A stretch of DNA of 64,000 nucleotides from Bosea sp. 124. Lineage in GTDB: Bacteria; Pseudomonadota; Alphaproteobacteria; Rhizobiales; Beijerinckiaceae. The DNA lies in the NCBI RefSeq assembly GCF_003046175.1, contig NZ_PZZM01000001.1, forward strand, positions 434,001 through 498,000, read 5' to 3'. A program made the position numbers and the translations under genes. The notes beneath the pieces were generated by a model. It was given only the letters and a program-made list of their open reading frames with translations. It did not search any database and was not told where the DNA came from. Shown here piece after piece: positions 48,974 to 58,945 of the stretch (within the stretch, counting starts at the first letter, position 1; each line of letters starts with the position of its first letter).

Positions 48974-48996
48974 TGACGCTGCGGGACCTCCCGCCA

Positions 48997-49011
48997 TTAA
49001 CCGGACATTAG
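48997..49011 (+). promoter_or_regulatory. Candidate CtrA box upstream of ccrM
   Basis: TTAA-N7-TTAG, one base off the CtrA consensus TTAA-N7-TTAA, lies 142 bp before the ccrM ATG. In Caulobacter, CtrA activates ccrM late in the cell cycle. A GANTC site (GATTC) lies just inside the coding region at about 49194. The rest of the leader to 49152 shows no gene. Confidence 0.5.
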
Positions 49012-49137
49012 GAATTCCCCATATCCGCCAAGGGGCTGGGCAAAAACTGCAGCCCCAAAACGAGACGCATTTTTTTCATCGCGGAAACCCGGCTTTTACC
49101 CTGTCCGAGCAATATCGCGACTGTTCAAGTTGCGTAA

Positions 49138-50349
<1,212 letters not shown>

Positions 50350-50458
50350 GGCCGTCTTCTCCTTCGTTTGCATGACGGGGCGCCTGCCGAGCTGACCTAT
50401 CGTCCTCGCCATCGAGACCGGGTTCTTGCCGGACCTCGGCTCTTGCAGGGAGGCGGCG

Positions 50459-51190
50459 ATGGCGGCGATCCTGAAACTCGGCTCGACGGGTCCGGAGGTC
50501 AAAACCCTCCAGGACGCCCTGAATGCCAAACAGAAGCCCAAGCCGCCGCTCGTGCCCGACGGCCGTTTCGGCAACCTGACACGCACGGCGGTGAAAGCCT
50601 TCCAGAAGGCGAACTGGCTGGTCGAGGATGGCGAGGCCGGGCCCGCGACGAAGGCCTGCCTCTACGACACGGAAGCCTTCGCGCCGATCCTGCACAAGGT
50701 GCCCTTCATCGCCCAGCCGACGAACACGACCTGCTGGGCGACATCGACCGCGATGATGAAGAAATCGACGGTGCCGATCATCGTCGCCAGGACGCCGCCG
50801 GACATGATCGCCTCCGATGGCGGGCTGCTGAACTCGTCGGAAAGCGACCAGGCGATCGTCACCGGCACACGCTACGGCAAGGTCCACGGCCTGCGCTGCA
50901 ACGCGCCGCAGTCTTGGTCGGTCGAGACGCTGAAACAGGCGCTGACACGCGGCCCGCTGATGTTCGACATGCTCTGGAATGTCGGCGAATACACCGCCGG
51001 TCGCGGCAGCCCGGGCCATATGATCGTCGTGGTTGGCATGCGCGGCGACGGCGAGGCGGACGGGACCGGAACGACACTGCGCATCCACGACCCCTGGCCG
51101 CCCAACCGCGGCAAGATCTACTCCAAGGGCTATGCGAAATGGGCCGGCGAGCTGCCCACGATGACCTATCGCGTCTTCGAACTGCTATAG
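50459..51190 (+). CDS. Peptidoglycan-binding-like plus papain-like cysteine peptidase (C70/C39-type)
   Basis: 243 residues from the ATG at 50459, with GGGAGG upstream. Residues 1-68 are a PG_binding_1-like helical domain (ILKLGSTGPEVKTLQDALNA; DGRFGNLTRTAVKAFQKANW). The rest is a papain-like fold with a clear triad: Cys92 in QPTNTTCWATSTAMM, His187 in SPGHMIVVVG, and Asp211 in LRIHDPWPPNRG. The Cys region resembles AvrRpt2-type (C70) peptidases and C39 proteins. I see no signal peptide, so it acts in the cytoplasm or is exported by a non-Sec route. Substrate unknown. Its last 25 bp overlap the convergent mutY. Confidence 0.75.
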   Translation: MAAILKLGSTGPEVKTLQDALNAKQKPKPPLVPDGRFGNLTRTAVKAFQKANWLVEDGEAGPATKACLYDTEAFAPILHKVPFIAQPTNTTCWATSTAMMKKSTVPIIVARTPPDMIASDGGLLNSSESDQAIVTGTRYGKVHGLRCNAPQSWSVETLKQALTRGPLMFDMLWNVGEYTAGRGSPGHMIVVVGMRGDGEADGTGTTLRIHDPWPPNRGKIYSKGYAKWAGELPTMTYRVFELL

Positions 51191-52230
51191 GCGCCGGCCA
51201 ACTCCAGCACCTTCAGCATTACGCTCGAAAGGGGCTCAGTGCCAAGGCCGGCGGCCGGCGTGAAGCGCATGCCCGGCGGTGCCGCCATGCCGGCCGGGGC
51301 CCGCGCCGTGAAAACCGTCAGCTCCAGCGGAAAATGCGTGAAGACATGCCGCACCGGCGGGGCAAGCTCGCGCCAGCGGGTGACCACCGGCGCATCCTGC
51401 GCGGCGCCGTCCAGCTCGTAATCGGCGCGCCATTCGCTGGTCGGCACCTCGGCCATGCCGCCGAGCAGGCCTTTCGGCGGGCGGGTGCGCAACAGCAGCG
51501 CGCCGTCCTGCCTCGACAGGACGAAGGCCGCGCCATAGCGGGTTGCGCCTGCCTTCTTCGCCGCCTTGCGCGGAAAGCTCTCCTGCGTACCCTCGCTGCG
51601 GGCAACACATGGCTCGCGCCAGGGGCATAGCCCGCAGGCCGGATTGCGCGGCGTGCAGAGGGTGGCGCCCAGATCCATCAGGGCCTGGGCGAAATCGCCT
51701 GGACGGTCCGGCGGCATCATCTCCATCACGCGCTCGCGGACCAGCGGCCGGGCGCCGGGCAGCAGGTCCTCGATCGCGAAGAGCCGCGTCATAACGCGCT
51801 CGACATTGCCATCGACGGCTGCGGCCGGCCGATCGAAGGCAATCGCGGCAACGGCGCCGGCCGTATAGGCGCCGATGCCCGGCAGGGCGCGCAGGCCGTC
51901 TTCCGTGTCGGGAAAGCGGCCGCGATGGTCCGCCATCACCGCCATGGCGCAAGCGTGGAGATTGCGGGCGCGCGAGTAGTAGCCGAGCCCGGCCCAGGCC
52001 TGCATCACCTCCTCGGAGGGAGCGGCGGCAAGCGCGGCGACAGTCGGAAAGCGTGCCATGAAGCGCTCGTAATAGGGTCTGACCGCAGTAACCGTGGTCT
52101 GCTGCAGCATGATCTCGGAGGCCCAGACCCGGTACGGGTCGGCCCGCTCGCCCGGCAAAGCGCGCCAGGGCAGCGCGCGGCGATGGCGGTCGTACCAGGC
52201 GAGGAGATCGGCGGCGGCGGGCGAAGTCAT
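51166..52230 (-). CDS. mutY: Adenine DNA glycosylase MutY
   Basis: 354 residues. It removes adenine mispaired with 8-oxoguanine. The catalytic Glu39 (ASEIMLQQTTVTAV), helix-hairpin-helix LPGIGAYTAGAVAAIAF with Asp140 in AAVDGNVERVMTRL, and the 4Fe-4S ligands Cys192, Cys199, Cys202 and Cys208 (C-x6-C-x2-C-x5-C) are all present. The C-terminal NUDIX-like 8-oxoG recognition domain (GAAFVLSRQDGALLLRTRPP; VRHVFTHFPLELTVF) is complete. In many Rhizobiales mutY neighbours DUF721, dsbA and smc. Here a TetR/SDR pair lies between them. Confidence 0.95.
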   Translation of the reverse strand: MTSPAAADLLAWYDRHRRALPWRALPGERADPYRVWASEIMLQQTTVTAVRPYYERFMARFPTVAALAAAPSEEVMQAWAGLGYYSRARNLHACAMAVMADHRGRFPDTEDGLRALPGIGAYTAGAVAAIAFDRPAAAVDGNVERVMTRLFAIEDLLPGARPLVRERVMEMMPPDRPGDFAQALMDLGATLCTPRNPACGLCPWREPCVARSEGTQESFPRKAAKKAGATRYGAAFVLSRQDGALLLRTRPPKGLLGGMAEVPTSEWRADYELDGAAQDAPVVTRWRELAPPVRHVFTHFPLELTVFTARAPAGMAAPPGMRFTPAAGLGTEPLSSVMLKVLELAGAYSSSKTR

Positions 52231-52298
52231 GGCGCTGATGTAGCGTCTCCACGGGAGCGGGCAAGCCGGAGGGGCTTGGCCGGCAGGGAGGACGCAGT

Positions 52299-52961
52299 TC
52301 AGGCTCGTGCCGGGTCCGGCCAGGCCCGCATGGCGTGGCGCGCGGCGGCCTCGAGCTCGGCGCGGCTGGCGCCGTCGCGCGCCAGGATCGACATGCCATT
52401 CTGCACCGCCACGACAAGACGCGCGAGACCGGGGATATCGCTGTCGGCGGAGAGTTCGCCTTCCGCCACGCCAAGGCCGAGGCGCTCCTCGACCCGCGTC
52501 ACGGCCAGGGCGCGGGCAGCCCGCACCCGCTCGCCCAGTTCGGCATGGCCCTCGCTGCCGACCGCCGAGAGCGTTACCATGCAGCCAAGCGGATCGTTTT
52601 GCCCGCAGGAGCTGGTCAGCGCCGCGGCGGAATCCATCAGCAGCGCCGCGACGGCCTCGCGTGCCGTCGAAGCAGCGCGGAAATTTCCCCAGACGCGCGC
52701 CTCATAGCGCTCGCCGTAATGACGCAGCGCCTCGGCATAGAGGCCCTCCTTGGAGCCGAAGGCCGCATAGAGGCTCGGCGAGCCCATGCCCATGGCCTCG
52801 GTGAGATCCGAGATAGAGGTCGCGCCATAGCCCTTGCGCCAGAACAGCCGGGTCGCCGTTTCGAGCGCGGCCTCGCGATCAAAGCCGCGCGGACGGCCGC
52901 GCGCACGCGCCGCCCCATCCCCCGCCGCGACATCCAGATTATGTCCACCCGATTTCTGCAT
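52299..52961 (-). CDS. TetR-family transcriptional regulator
   Basis: 220 residues. The TetR helix-turn-helix occupies about residues 25-70 (REAALETATRLFWRKGYGAT, then SISDLTEAMGMGSPSLYAAF and GSKEGLYAEAL). The ligand-binding part contains SCGQNDPLGCMVTLSAVGSE, a pattern of the TetR subgroup that includes AcrR/YcdC-like regulators. It is divergent from an SDR gene with 80 bp between them, and a palindrome lies just before the SDR start. It most likely represses that SDR gene and perhaps itself; the inducer is unknown. Confidence 0.88.
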   Translation of the reverse strand: MQKSGGHNLDVAAGDGAARARGRPRGFDREAALETATRLFWRKGYGATSISDLTEAMGMGSPSLYAAFGSKEGLYAEALRHYGERYEARVWGNFRAASTAREAVAALLMDSAAALTSSCGQNDPLGCMVTLSAVGSEGHAELGERVRAARALAVTRVEERLGLGVAEGELSADSDIPGLARLVVAVQNGMSILARDGASRAELEAAARHAMRAWPDPARA

Positions 52962-52980
52962 CGGTCGTTATATAATGCCC

Positions 52981-53028
52981 TTGACGGCACGAGGCAACGC
53001 GCTTAGCTATTTTGTATCGATCAATACA
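52981..53028 (+). promoter_or_regulatory. SDR promoter with candidate TetR operator
   Basis: TTGACG (52981-52986), a 17-bp spacer and TAGCTA (53004-53009) resemble a sigma-70 promoter. The near-perfect palindrome TGTATCGATCAATACA (53013-53028) follows directly, where a bound repressor would block transcription. The SDR ATG is 13 bp further on. Confidence 0.55.
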
Positions 53029-53041
53029 GAAAGATTCGACC

Positions 53042-53782
53042 ATGACTGAACTGACTGGCAAGCGCGCCCTCGTCACCGGCGCGTCGCGCGGCATCGGGGC
53101 GGCGATCGCCCTGGCGCTGGCGGAGAAGGGCGCGGATGTCGCCATCACCTATGAGCGCTCGGCAGAGCGCGCGGCGGAGGTGGTGCGCGCCATCGAAGCC
53201 AAGGGCCGGCGCGGTTTCGCGATCCAGGCCGACTGCGCCGATGCGGAGGCGGTCAAGCGCTCGGTCGATGAGGCGGCCAAGAGCCTCGGCGGCCTCGACA
53301 TCCTCGTCAACAATGCCGGCATCGCCCGCGGCGGCCCCGTCGCCGAACAGAGCCTCGCCGATATCGACGCGCTGCTCGCCGTCAACATCCGCTCCGTCGT
53401 GCTCGCCTCGCAGGCGGCCATCGCGCATCTGCCCGAGGGCGGCCGCATCGTCTCGATCGGCTCGTGCCTTGCCGAGCGCGTGTCGTTCCCGGGCGTGACG
53501 GTCTATTCGATGACGAAATCGGCGCTGCTCGCCTTCACGCGCGGGCTCTCCCGCGAACTCGGGCCGCGCGGCATCACCGTCAATCTGGTGCATCCCGGCC
53601 CGACCGACACCGACATGAACCCGGCTGATGGCGAGCAGGCGGACGCCATGCGCGCCCTGACCTCGCTGGGCCATTACGGCAAGGCGGACGATGTCGCGGC
53701 TGCCGTCGCGTTCCTCGCGGGGCCAAGCGCGCGGCAGATCACGGGAACAGGCATCGTGGTCGATGGCGGGGTGAACGCCTGA
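53042..53782 (+). CDS. SDR-family NAD(P)-dependent oxidoreductase
   Basis: 246 residues from the ATG at 53042. A classical short-chain dehydrogenase: the cofactor loop TGASRGIG at 12-19, NNAG in LDILVNNAGIARGG, catalytic Tyr155 and Lys159 (YSMTK) with Ser in IVSIGSCLAERV, and the C-terminal GTGIVVDGG. It resembles FabG-like 3-oxoacyl reductases of the TetR-controlled type, often involved in xenobiotic response. The substrate is not predictable. It is under the divergent TetR gene, with the operator palindrome in its promoter. Confidence 0.9.
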   Translation: MTELTGKRALVTGASRGIGAAIALALAEKGADVAITYERSAERAAEVVRAIEAKGRRGFAIQADCADAEAVKRSVDEAAKSLGGLDILVNNAGIARGGPVAEQSLADIDALLAVNIRSVVLASQAAIAHLPEGGRIVSIGSCLAERVSFPGVTVYSMTKSALLAFTRGLSRELGPRGITVNLVHPGPTDTDMNPADGEQADAMRALTSLGHYGKADDVAAAVAFLAGPSARQITGTGIVVDGGVNA

Positions 53783-53865
53783 CGCACGACGACGATTCGG
53801 TCGCCGTCAAAATCCGATCCGGCCGCGAGCTTGCGGGCGGATCGGCGCGGCCCCACAATACCCGC

Positions 53866-54363
53866 ATGGCCGTGAAACCCCTTGCCGACCTGATCGACGA
53901 TCTGCTGGCGCCCGCCCTCGCGGCGCAGGGCTTTGCCGGCCGCGCCATCGTCTCGCTCTGGCCGGAGATCGTCGGCGAGCGGCTGGCCCTGCGTACGCGG
54001 CCGCTCAAGATCGACTGGCCGCGCCGCCGCCCGGCGCCCGGCGAGGCGTCCGAGCCCGCGACCATGGTGGTCAGGGTCGAAAGCGCGTTTGCGCTCGAAA
54101 TGCAGCAGCTTGCGCCGATCGTGCTGGAGCGGGTCAACACGCATCTCGGCTGGCGGGCCGTCGGCAAGCTCGTGCTGAAGCAGGGGCCGGTAGAGGCAGC
54201 CGTACAGAGGCGCCCGCCCGCGCCGCTCGACCCGGCAATCGCCGCGCGCGTCAGCCAGCAGGTCGCGGGAATCGAGGACCCTGCCCTGCGCGCCTCGTTC
54301 GAAAGGCTCGGGCGCCATGTCGCGCAGAGCACGAAACACCGGGCTATCGACACGGCTTCGTGA
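53866..54363 (+). CDS. DUF721 (DciA-like) protein
   Basis: 165 residues. The DUF721 core is visible as KPLADLIDDLLAPALAAQGF, IVSLWPEIVGERLALRTRPL, LKIDWPRRRP, and MVVRVESAFALEMQQLAPIV with LERVNTHLGWRAVGKLVLKQ. DUF721/DciA proteins are DNA-binding operators that help load the replicative helicase DnaB in bacteria lacking DnaC. That role is established for other DciA proteins and inferred here. It precedes the DsbA-like gene and smc on the plus strand, a conserved alphaproteobacterial neighbourhood. Confidence 0.85.
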   Translation: MAVKPLADLIDDLLAPALAAQGFAGRAIVSLWPEIVGERLALRTRPLKIDWPRRRPAPGEASEPATMVVRVESAFALEMQQLAPIVLERVNTHLGWRAVGKLVLKQGPVEAAVQRRPPAPLDPAIAARVSQQVAGIEDPALRASFERLGRHVAQSTKHRAIDTAS

Positions 54364-54490
54364 GCGCGCGCCACAAGGCGTGGTGCCGATCTTGCCACAA
54401 TCGTCGCGGCCTTTATGGTCCCGAAAATCGATTTGGGTTCCGGCACCCGATTTGCGATCTGCACCAATGCGATTTCCAAGGACACGTAAG

Positions 54491-55111
54491 ATGACGAACA
54501 GGCGACAGCTTCTGACGGCGACAGTCGGTCTCGCGGCAGCCGCGATGCTGAGCTCGCCCGCCGCCCAGGCCCAGGCCGATCTCGCCACGCCCGGCCCGCT
54601 CGGCGATGTCTGGCTCGGCCCGGCCGATGCCAAGGTCACGATCATCGAATACGCCTCGCTGACCTGCGGCCATTGCGCAGCCTTCCACAAGGACACCTGG
54701 CCGGCACTGAAGGCGAAATACATCGACACCGGCAAGGTGCGCTTCACGCTGCGCGAATTCCCGCTCGATCCGCTGGCGACGGCGGGCTTCATGCTGGCGC
54801 GCTGCAACGGCAACGACAAATATGTCGCGATGACCGACCTGCTGTTCGACCAGCAGCGGGCCTGGGCCTTCACCGACAAGCCGGTCGATGCGCTCTCGGC
54901 CATGGTCAAGCAGGCCGGTTTCACACAGGAATCGTTCGAGGCCTGCTTGAAAAGGCAGGATATCTATGACGCCGTCACAGTCGTGAAGGATCGTGGGGCC
55001 AAGGCCGGCGTGGATTCGACGCCGACCTTCTTCATCAACGGGCAGAAGCGTTCAGGTGCGCTCTCGATCGCCGAATTCGACAAGATTCTGGAGCCGCTTC
55101 TGGCGGGCTGA
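54491..55111 (+). CDS. DsbA-family thiol:disulfide oxidoreductase
   Basis: 206 residues from the ATG at 54491. A twin-arginine-like or Sec signal (MTNRRQLLTATVGLAAAAML to AQAQ) leads a thioredoxin-4 fold with active-site Cys59-Gly-His-Cys62 (YASLTCGHCAAFHKDTW), the inserted helical domain, and the cis-Pro loop DSTPTFFINGQKR. It would introduce or shuffle disulfides in the periplasm; in this family (DsbA/BdbD-like) the redox partner is often not encoded nearby. It sits between DUF721 and smc. A repeat follows it. Confidence 0.9.
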   Translation: MTNRRQLLTATVGLAAAAMLSSPAAQAQADLATPGPLGDVWLGPADAKVTIIEYASLTCGHCAAFHKDTWPALKAKYIDTGKVRFTLREFPLDPLATAGFMLARCNGNDKYVAMTDLLFDQQRAWAFTDKPVDALSAMVKQAGFTQESFEACLKRQDIYDAVTVVKDRGAKAGVDSTPTFFINGQKRSGALSIAEFDKILEPLLAG

Positions 55112-55143
55112 GGGCGGCTGCCTTCCTCTCTCCAACCTCGCGC

Positions 55144-55239
55144 TCATCCCGGACAAGCGGCGCAGCCGCGCTGATCCGGGCTTCATGCCTGAACTGTTCC
55201 GGAATGGATCCCGGGTCGATCTTCGATCGCCCGGGATGA
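55144..55239. repeat. REP-like palindromic element (family 2, copy 2)
   Basis: 96 bp with outer arms TCATCCCGG / CCGGGATGA and inner hairpins GCGGC / GCCGC and GATCGCC-type tips. GGACAAGCGGCG.AGCCGCGC matches the copy at 48813-48928. It fills the gap between the DsbA-like gene and smc. Confidence 0.8.
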
Positions 55240-55267
55240 CGGGCGCGCTTGTTGCAAGGATGCGTCC

Positions 55268-58200
55268 ATGCATCTGACGCGCCTCAAGCTCACTGGCTTC
55301 AAGACCTTCGTCGAGCCGACGGAGTTCCTGATCGAGCCCGGGCTGACTGGCGTCGTCGGGCCCAATGGCTGCGGCAAGTCCAATCTCGTCGAAGCGCTGC
55401 GCTGGGTGATGGGCGAAAGCTCGTTCAAGAACATGCGCGGCTCGGGGATGGACGACGTCATCTTCGCGGGCTCGAACGAGCGCCCCGGCCGCAACATGGC
55501 CGAAGTCGCGCTGACGCTCGACAATGCCGACCGCAAGGCGCCGGCGGCCTTCAACGAGACCGATGTGCTCGAAGTCACGCGCCGGATCGAGCGCGAGGAA
55601 GGTTCGACCTACCGCGTCAACGGCAAGGAGGTGCGGGCGCGGGACGTGCAGCTCCTCTTCGCCGATGCCGCGACCGGCGCGCGCTCGCCCGCGCTGGTGA
55701 GGCAAGGCCAGATCGCCGAGCTCATCTCGGCCAAGCCGCAATCGCGCCGCCGCATCCTGGAAGACGCCGCCGGCATCGCCGGGCTGCACAGCCGCCGCCA
55801 TGAGGCGGAACTGCGCCTCAAGGGCGCCGAGGAGAACCTGACCCGGCTGGAGGATGTGCTCGGCGAGATCGACGGGCAGATCGACGCGCTGCAGCGCCAG
55901 GCCCGGCAAGCCGGACGCTACCGCAGCCTCGCCGCCGATATCCGCCGGGCCGAGGCGACGCTGGCGCTGATCGCGCATCACGAGGCACGGACGCAGGAGG
56001 CGCAGGCCGAGCGCGCGCTGGAAGCGGCACTGCGCGGCGTCGCCGACCAGACCGGCATCCAGGCGGAAGCGGCCAAACGGCAGGCGATCGCCGCCCATGA
56101 ACTGCCGGCCCTGCGCGAGGGCGAGGCCTCCGCCGCCGCCGCGCTGGTGCGGCTCAAGCGCGGGCTCGACGAACTCGAGGCCGAGAACCGGCGTGCCAAG
56201 CAGCGGGCCGAGGAACTCGGCCGTCGGCTGGCCGAATTGCAGGGTGATCTCGCCCGGCAGGACAGCGTCGCGCGCGATGCGAGCGAGAGCCTGGCGCGGC
56301 TATCGGAGGAGGATGCAGCGCTGGAGCGCGATGGCGCGGACGCGGCCGGAGGCGCCGAGGCGGCCGCCGCCGTGCTGGCGGAGGCCGAAGACGCGCTGGC
56401 CAGAGCGGAAGCCGACCACAGCGCCGCGCAAGCCGCCCTGTCCGACCTCGCGGCAAGGCGCGGTGCGCTGGAGCGGGCCTTGCGCGAGACGAAGGAACGC
56501 GAATCCCGCGCCTCCGCCGAACGCGAACGCCTGCTGCGCGATCAGGCGGCACTCGATGCCAGCAGCGCGGCCGTGCCGCTGCAGGCCCTGCGCGCTGCGG
56601 TTGCCGCCGCGGAGACCGCGATGCGCGACGGCGACGCCGCCGCGGCCGCCACCCGATCTGCCCTGGCCGTGGCGCGCGAGCGCGAGACGCATCTGCGCGC
56701 CCCGCTGGCGGAAGCCGACCGCACGGCGCAGCGGCTGGAGACCGAGATCCGGACATTGCAGAAACTGCTCGCCCCGGCGAGCGGCGGGCGCTGGCCGGCG
56801 ATCCTCGATTCGATCACGGTCGCCAAGGGGTTCGAGGTGGCGCTGGGCGCCGCTCTGGGCGACGATCTCGATGCCGCGACCGATGCCGCCGCGCCGACGC
56901 ATTGGCGCGACACCGGAGCGGGCGAGACCGATCCGGCCCTGCCCGATGGCAGCGAGGCGCTGGCTGCGCATGTGCGCGGGCCGGCGGCGCTGCGGCGGCG
57001 GCTGTCCCAGATCGGCGTGGTCGCGCGTGCGGACGGCCCGCACCTGCGCGAGGCCCTGAAGCCAGGGCAGCGGCTGGTCTCGCGCGAGGGCGACATCTGG
57101 CGCTGGGACGGGTTCACCGGCGCGGCCGAGGCTCCCTCCCCCGCGGCACGGCGGCTGGCCGAAAAGAACCGGCTCGGCGATCTCGAGCGCGAGGCGCAGG
57201 CTGCGCGCGAAGCCGCCGAGACGGCGCGCGAGGCGCTGGATGCGGCGACGCGAGACGCAAGGACCGCGACACAGGCCGAAGCCACGGCGCTGGAGGCCGC
57301 GCGGCTGGCGCGGCGGGCTCTCGATCAGGCGCGCGAACAGCTCGCCGCCGCCGAACGCAAGGCCGGCGAAGCCGCGGCGCGGCGCTCGGCCCTGACGGAA
57401 GCGATCGACCGGCTCGGCCAGACCATCGCGGAAGCCGCGGCACAGGCGGCAAGGCAGGAACAGTCGGTCGCCGCGCTGCCACCCTCGGCAGAGCTCGACA
57501 GCACGCTGCTGAAAGCGCGCGTCGCGCTCGGCGAACAGCGCATCGCGGCGTCGGACGCCCGCGCCCGGGTGCAGACCCTGTCGCGCGAGGCGGAGCTGCG
57601 GATGCGGCGGCGCGCCGCCATCGCAGCCGACGTCAAGGCCTGGCAGGAGCGCGCGGCCGCGAGCGGCCAGACGGCAGCCGAAACCCGGCGCCGGATCGAG
57701 ACGGTCGCGGCCGAGCGGACCGCGCTTCTGGAGGCACCGGACACCTTCCTGACCGAGCGGCGCCGGCTGGTGGCCGAGATCGAGAGCGCGGAAACGGCAC
57801 GGCGCGCGGCGGCAGACCGGCTCGCCGTCGGCGAGGCCGCACTCGCCGAGGCCGACTGGCAGGCGCGCAGCGCGCTCGAAGGGCTCGCCGGCGCCCGCGA
57901 GATCCGCGCCGCGGCGGAGGCCAGGCTGGAGGCAGCACGCCAGCGCGTCGCGGACGTCGCCCGGCAGATCGAGGATGGGCTGGAGACCGGGCTCGACGGG
58001 CTGCACGCCATGGCCGGGCTGAAGGCCGGTGAGACCGCGCCTGATCAGGAGAGCGTCGAACAGCGCCTGGGCGGGCTGAAGGCCGAGCGCGAAAGGCTGG
58101 GCGCGGTCAATCTGCGGGCCGAGGACGAGCTGACCGAGGTGAAGGGCAAGCGCGAGGGGCTGACCTCCGAGCGCGACGACCTCAGCGAGGCGATCCGGCG

Positions 58201-58723
58201 GCTGCGGCAGGCGATCGGCGCGCTCAACCGCGAGGGGCGCGAGCGCCTTCTCGCCGCCTTCGAGATCGTCAACGAGCAGTTCCAGCGCCTGTTCGGCGTG
58301 TTGTTTGGGGGTGGCACGGCCGAACTCAAGCTGGTCGATGCCGAGGACCCGCTCGATGCCGGGCTCGAGATCTACGCGCGTCCGCCCGGCAAGAAGCCGC
58401 AGGTGATGACGCTACTCTCGGGCGGCGAGCAGGCCCTGACCGCGACCGCGCTGATCTTCGCGGTGTTCCTGACGAATCCCTCGCCGATCTGCGTGCTGGA
58501 CGAGGTCGACGCCCCGCTCGACGATGCGAATGTCGAGCGCTATTGCGACCTGCTCGACGAGATGGCCCGCACCACCCAGACGCGCTTCATCCTGATAACC
58601 CACAACCCGATCACCATGGCACGGATGGACCGGCTTTTCGGGGTCACCATGGCCGAGCGCGGCGTCAGCCAGATGGTCTCGGTCGACCTCGCGACAGCCG
58701 AGCGCATCCGCGAGGCGGGTTGA
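55268..58723 (+). CDS. smc: Chromosome segregation protein SMC
   Basis: 1151 residues, full length. The ATPase head halves are at the ends: Walker A GPNGCGKSN at 31-39 in the N-lobe, and the C-lobe signature LLSGGEQALTATALIFAVF near 1047 with Walker B PSPICVLDEVDAPLDD near 1075. Long Ala/Arg/Glu-rich coiled coils (about 165-490 and 640-960) flank a hinge around residues 495-610 (LQKLLAPASGGRWPAILDSI; VALGAALGDDLDAATDAAAP). It forms the condensin ring that organises and segregates the chromosome with ScpA/B, encoded elsewhere. The coiled coils are very Ala-rich, as in other GC-rich alphaproteobacteria. Confidence 0.97.
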   Translation: MHLTRLKLTGFKTFVEPTEFLIEPGLTGVVGPNGCGKSNLVEALRWVMGESSFKNMRGSGMDDVIFAGSNERPGRNMAEVALTLDNADRKAPAAFNETDVLEVTRRIEREEGSTYRVNGKEVRARDVQLLFADAATGARSPALVRQGQIAELISAKPQSRRRILEDAAGIAGLHSRRHEAELRLKGAEENLTRLEDVLGEIDGQIDALQRQARQAGRYRSLAADIRRAEATLALIAHHEARTQEAQAERALEAALRGVADQTGIQAEAAKRQAIAAHELPALREGEASAAAALVRLKRGLDELEAENRRAKQRAEELGRRLAELQGDLARQDSVARDASESLARLSEEDAALERDGADAAGGAEAAAAVLAEAEDALARAEADHSAAQAALSDLAARRGALERALRETKERESRASAERERLLRDQAALDASSAAVPLQALRAAVAAAETAMRDGDAAAAATRSALAVARERETHLRAPLAEADRTAQRLETEIRTLQKLLAPASGGRWPAILDSITVAKGFEVALGAALGDDLDAATDAAAPTHWRDTGAGETDPALPDGSEALAAHVRGPAALRRRLSQIGVVARADGPHLREALKPGQRLVSREGDIWRWDGFTGAAEAPSPAARRLAEKNRLGDLEREAQAAREAAETAREALDAATRDARTATQAEATALEAARLARRALDQAREQLAAAERKAGEAAARRSALTEAIDRLGQTIAEAAAQAARQEQSVAALPPSAELDSTLLKARVALGEQRIAASDARARVQTLSREAELRMRRRAAIAADVKAWQERAAASGQTAAETRRRIETVAAERTALLEAPDTFLTERRRLVAEIESAETARRAAADRLAVGEAALAEADWQARSALEGLAGAREIRAAAEARLEAARQRVADVARQIEDGLETGLDGLHAMAGLKAGETAPDQESVEQRLGGLKAERERLGAVNLRAEDELTEVKGKREGLTSERDDLSEAIRRLRQAIGALNREGRERLLAAFEIVNEQFQRLFGVLFGGGTAELKLVDAEDPLDAGLEIYARPPGKKPQVMTLLSGGEQALTATALIFAVFLTNPSPICVLDEVDAPLDDANVERYCDLLDEMARTTQTRFILITHNPITMARMDRLFGVTMAERGVSQMVSVDLATAERIREAG

Positions 58724-58945
58724 AAAAACGCCACAATCGCCTTCGCAATGCGGCAAGAATGTCGCACTTGGCCTGAATTTATAGATATTCCAATGCGTTA
58801 GGTCACATCTGCCTGCCTTGACAGCATCGGGAGCGGGCAATAAAGGAGGCCGTGCTGACGACGGCTCGATGCGCGGGCTCGAACAGGGATCGTGTGGTTT
58901 TTTGCATGATCGTGGCCATTTCACGATCAAGCAGGAGCTGCTGCC

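Noticed and set aside
56300..58006. Long minus-strand frames over smc
   Set aside because: Antisense shadow with no family pattern. smc is intact on the plus strand.
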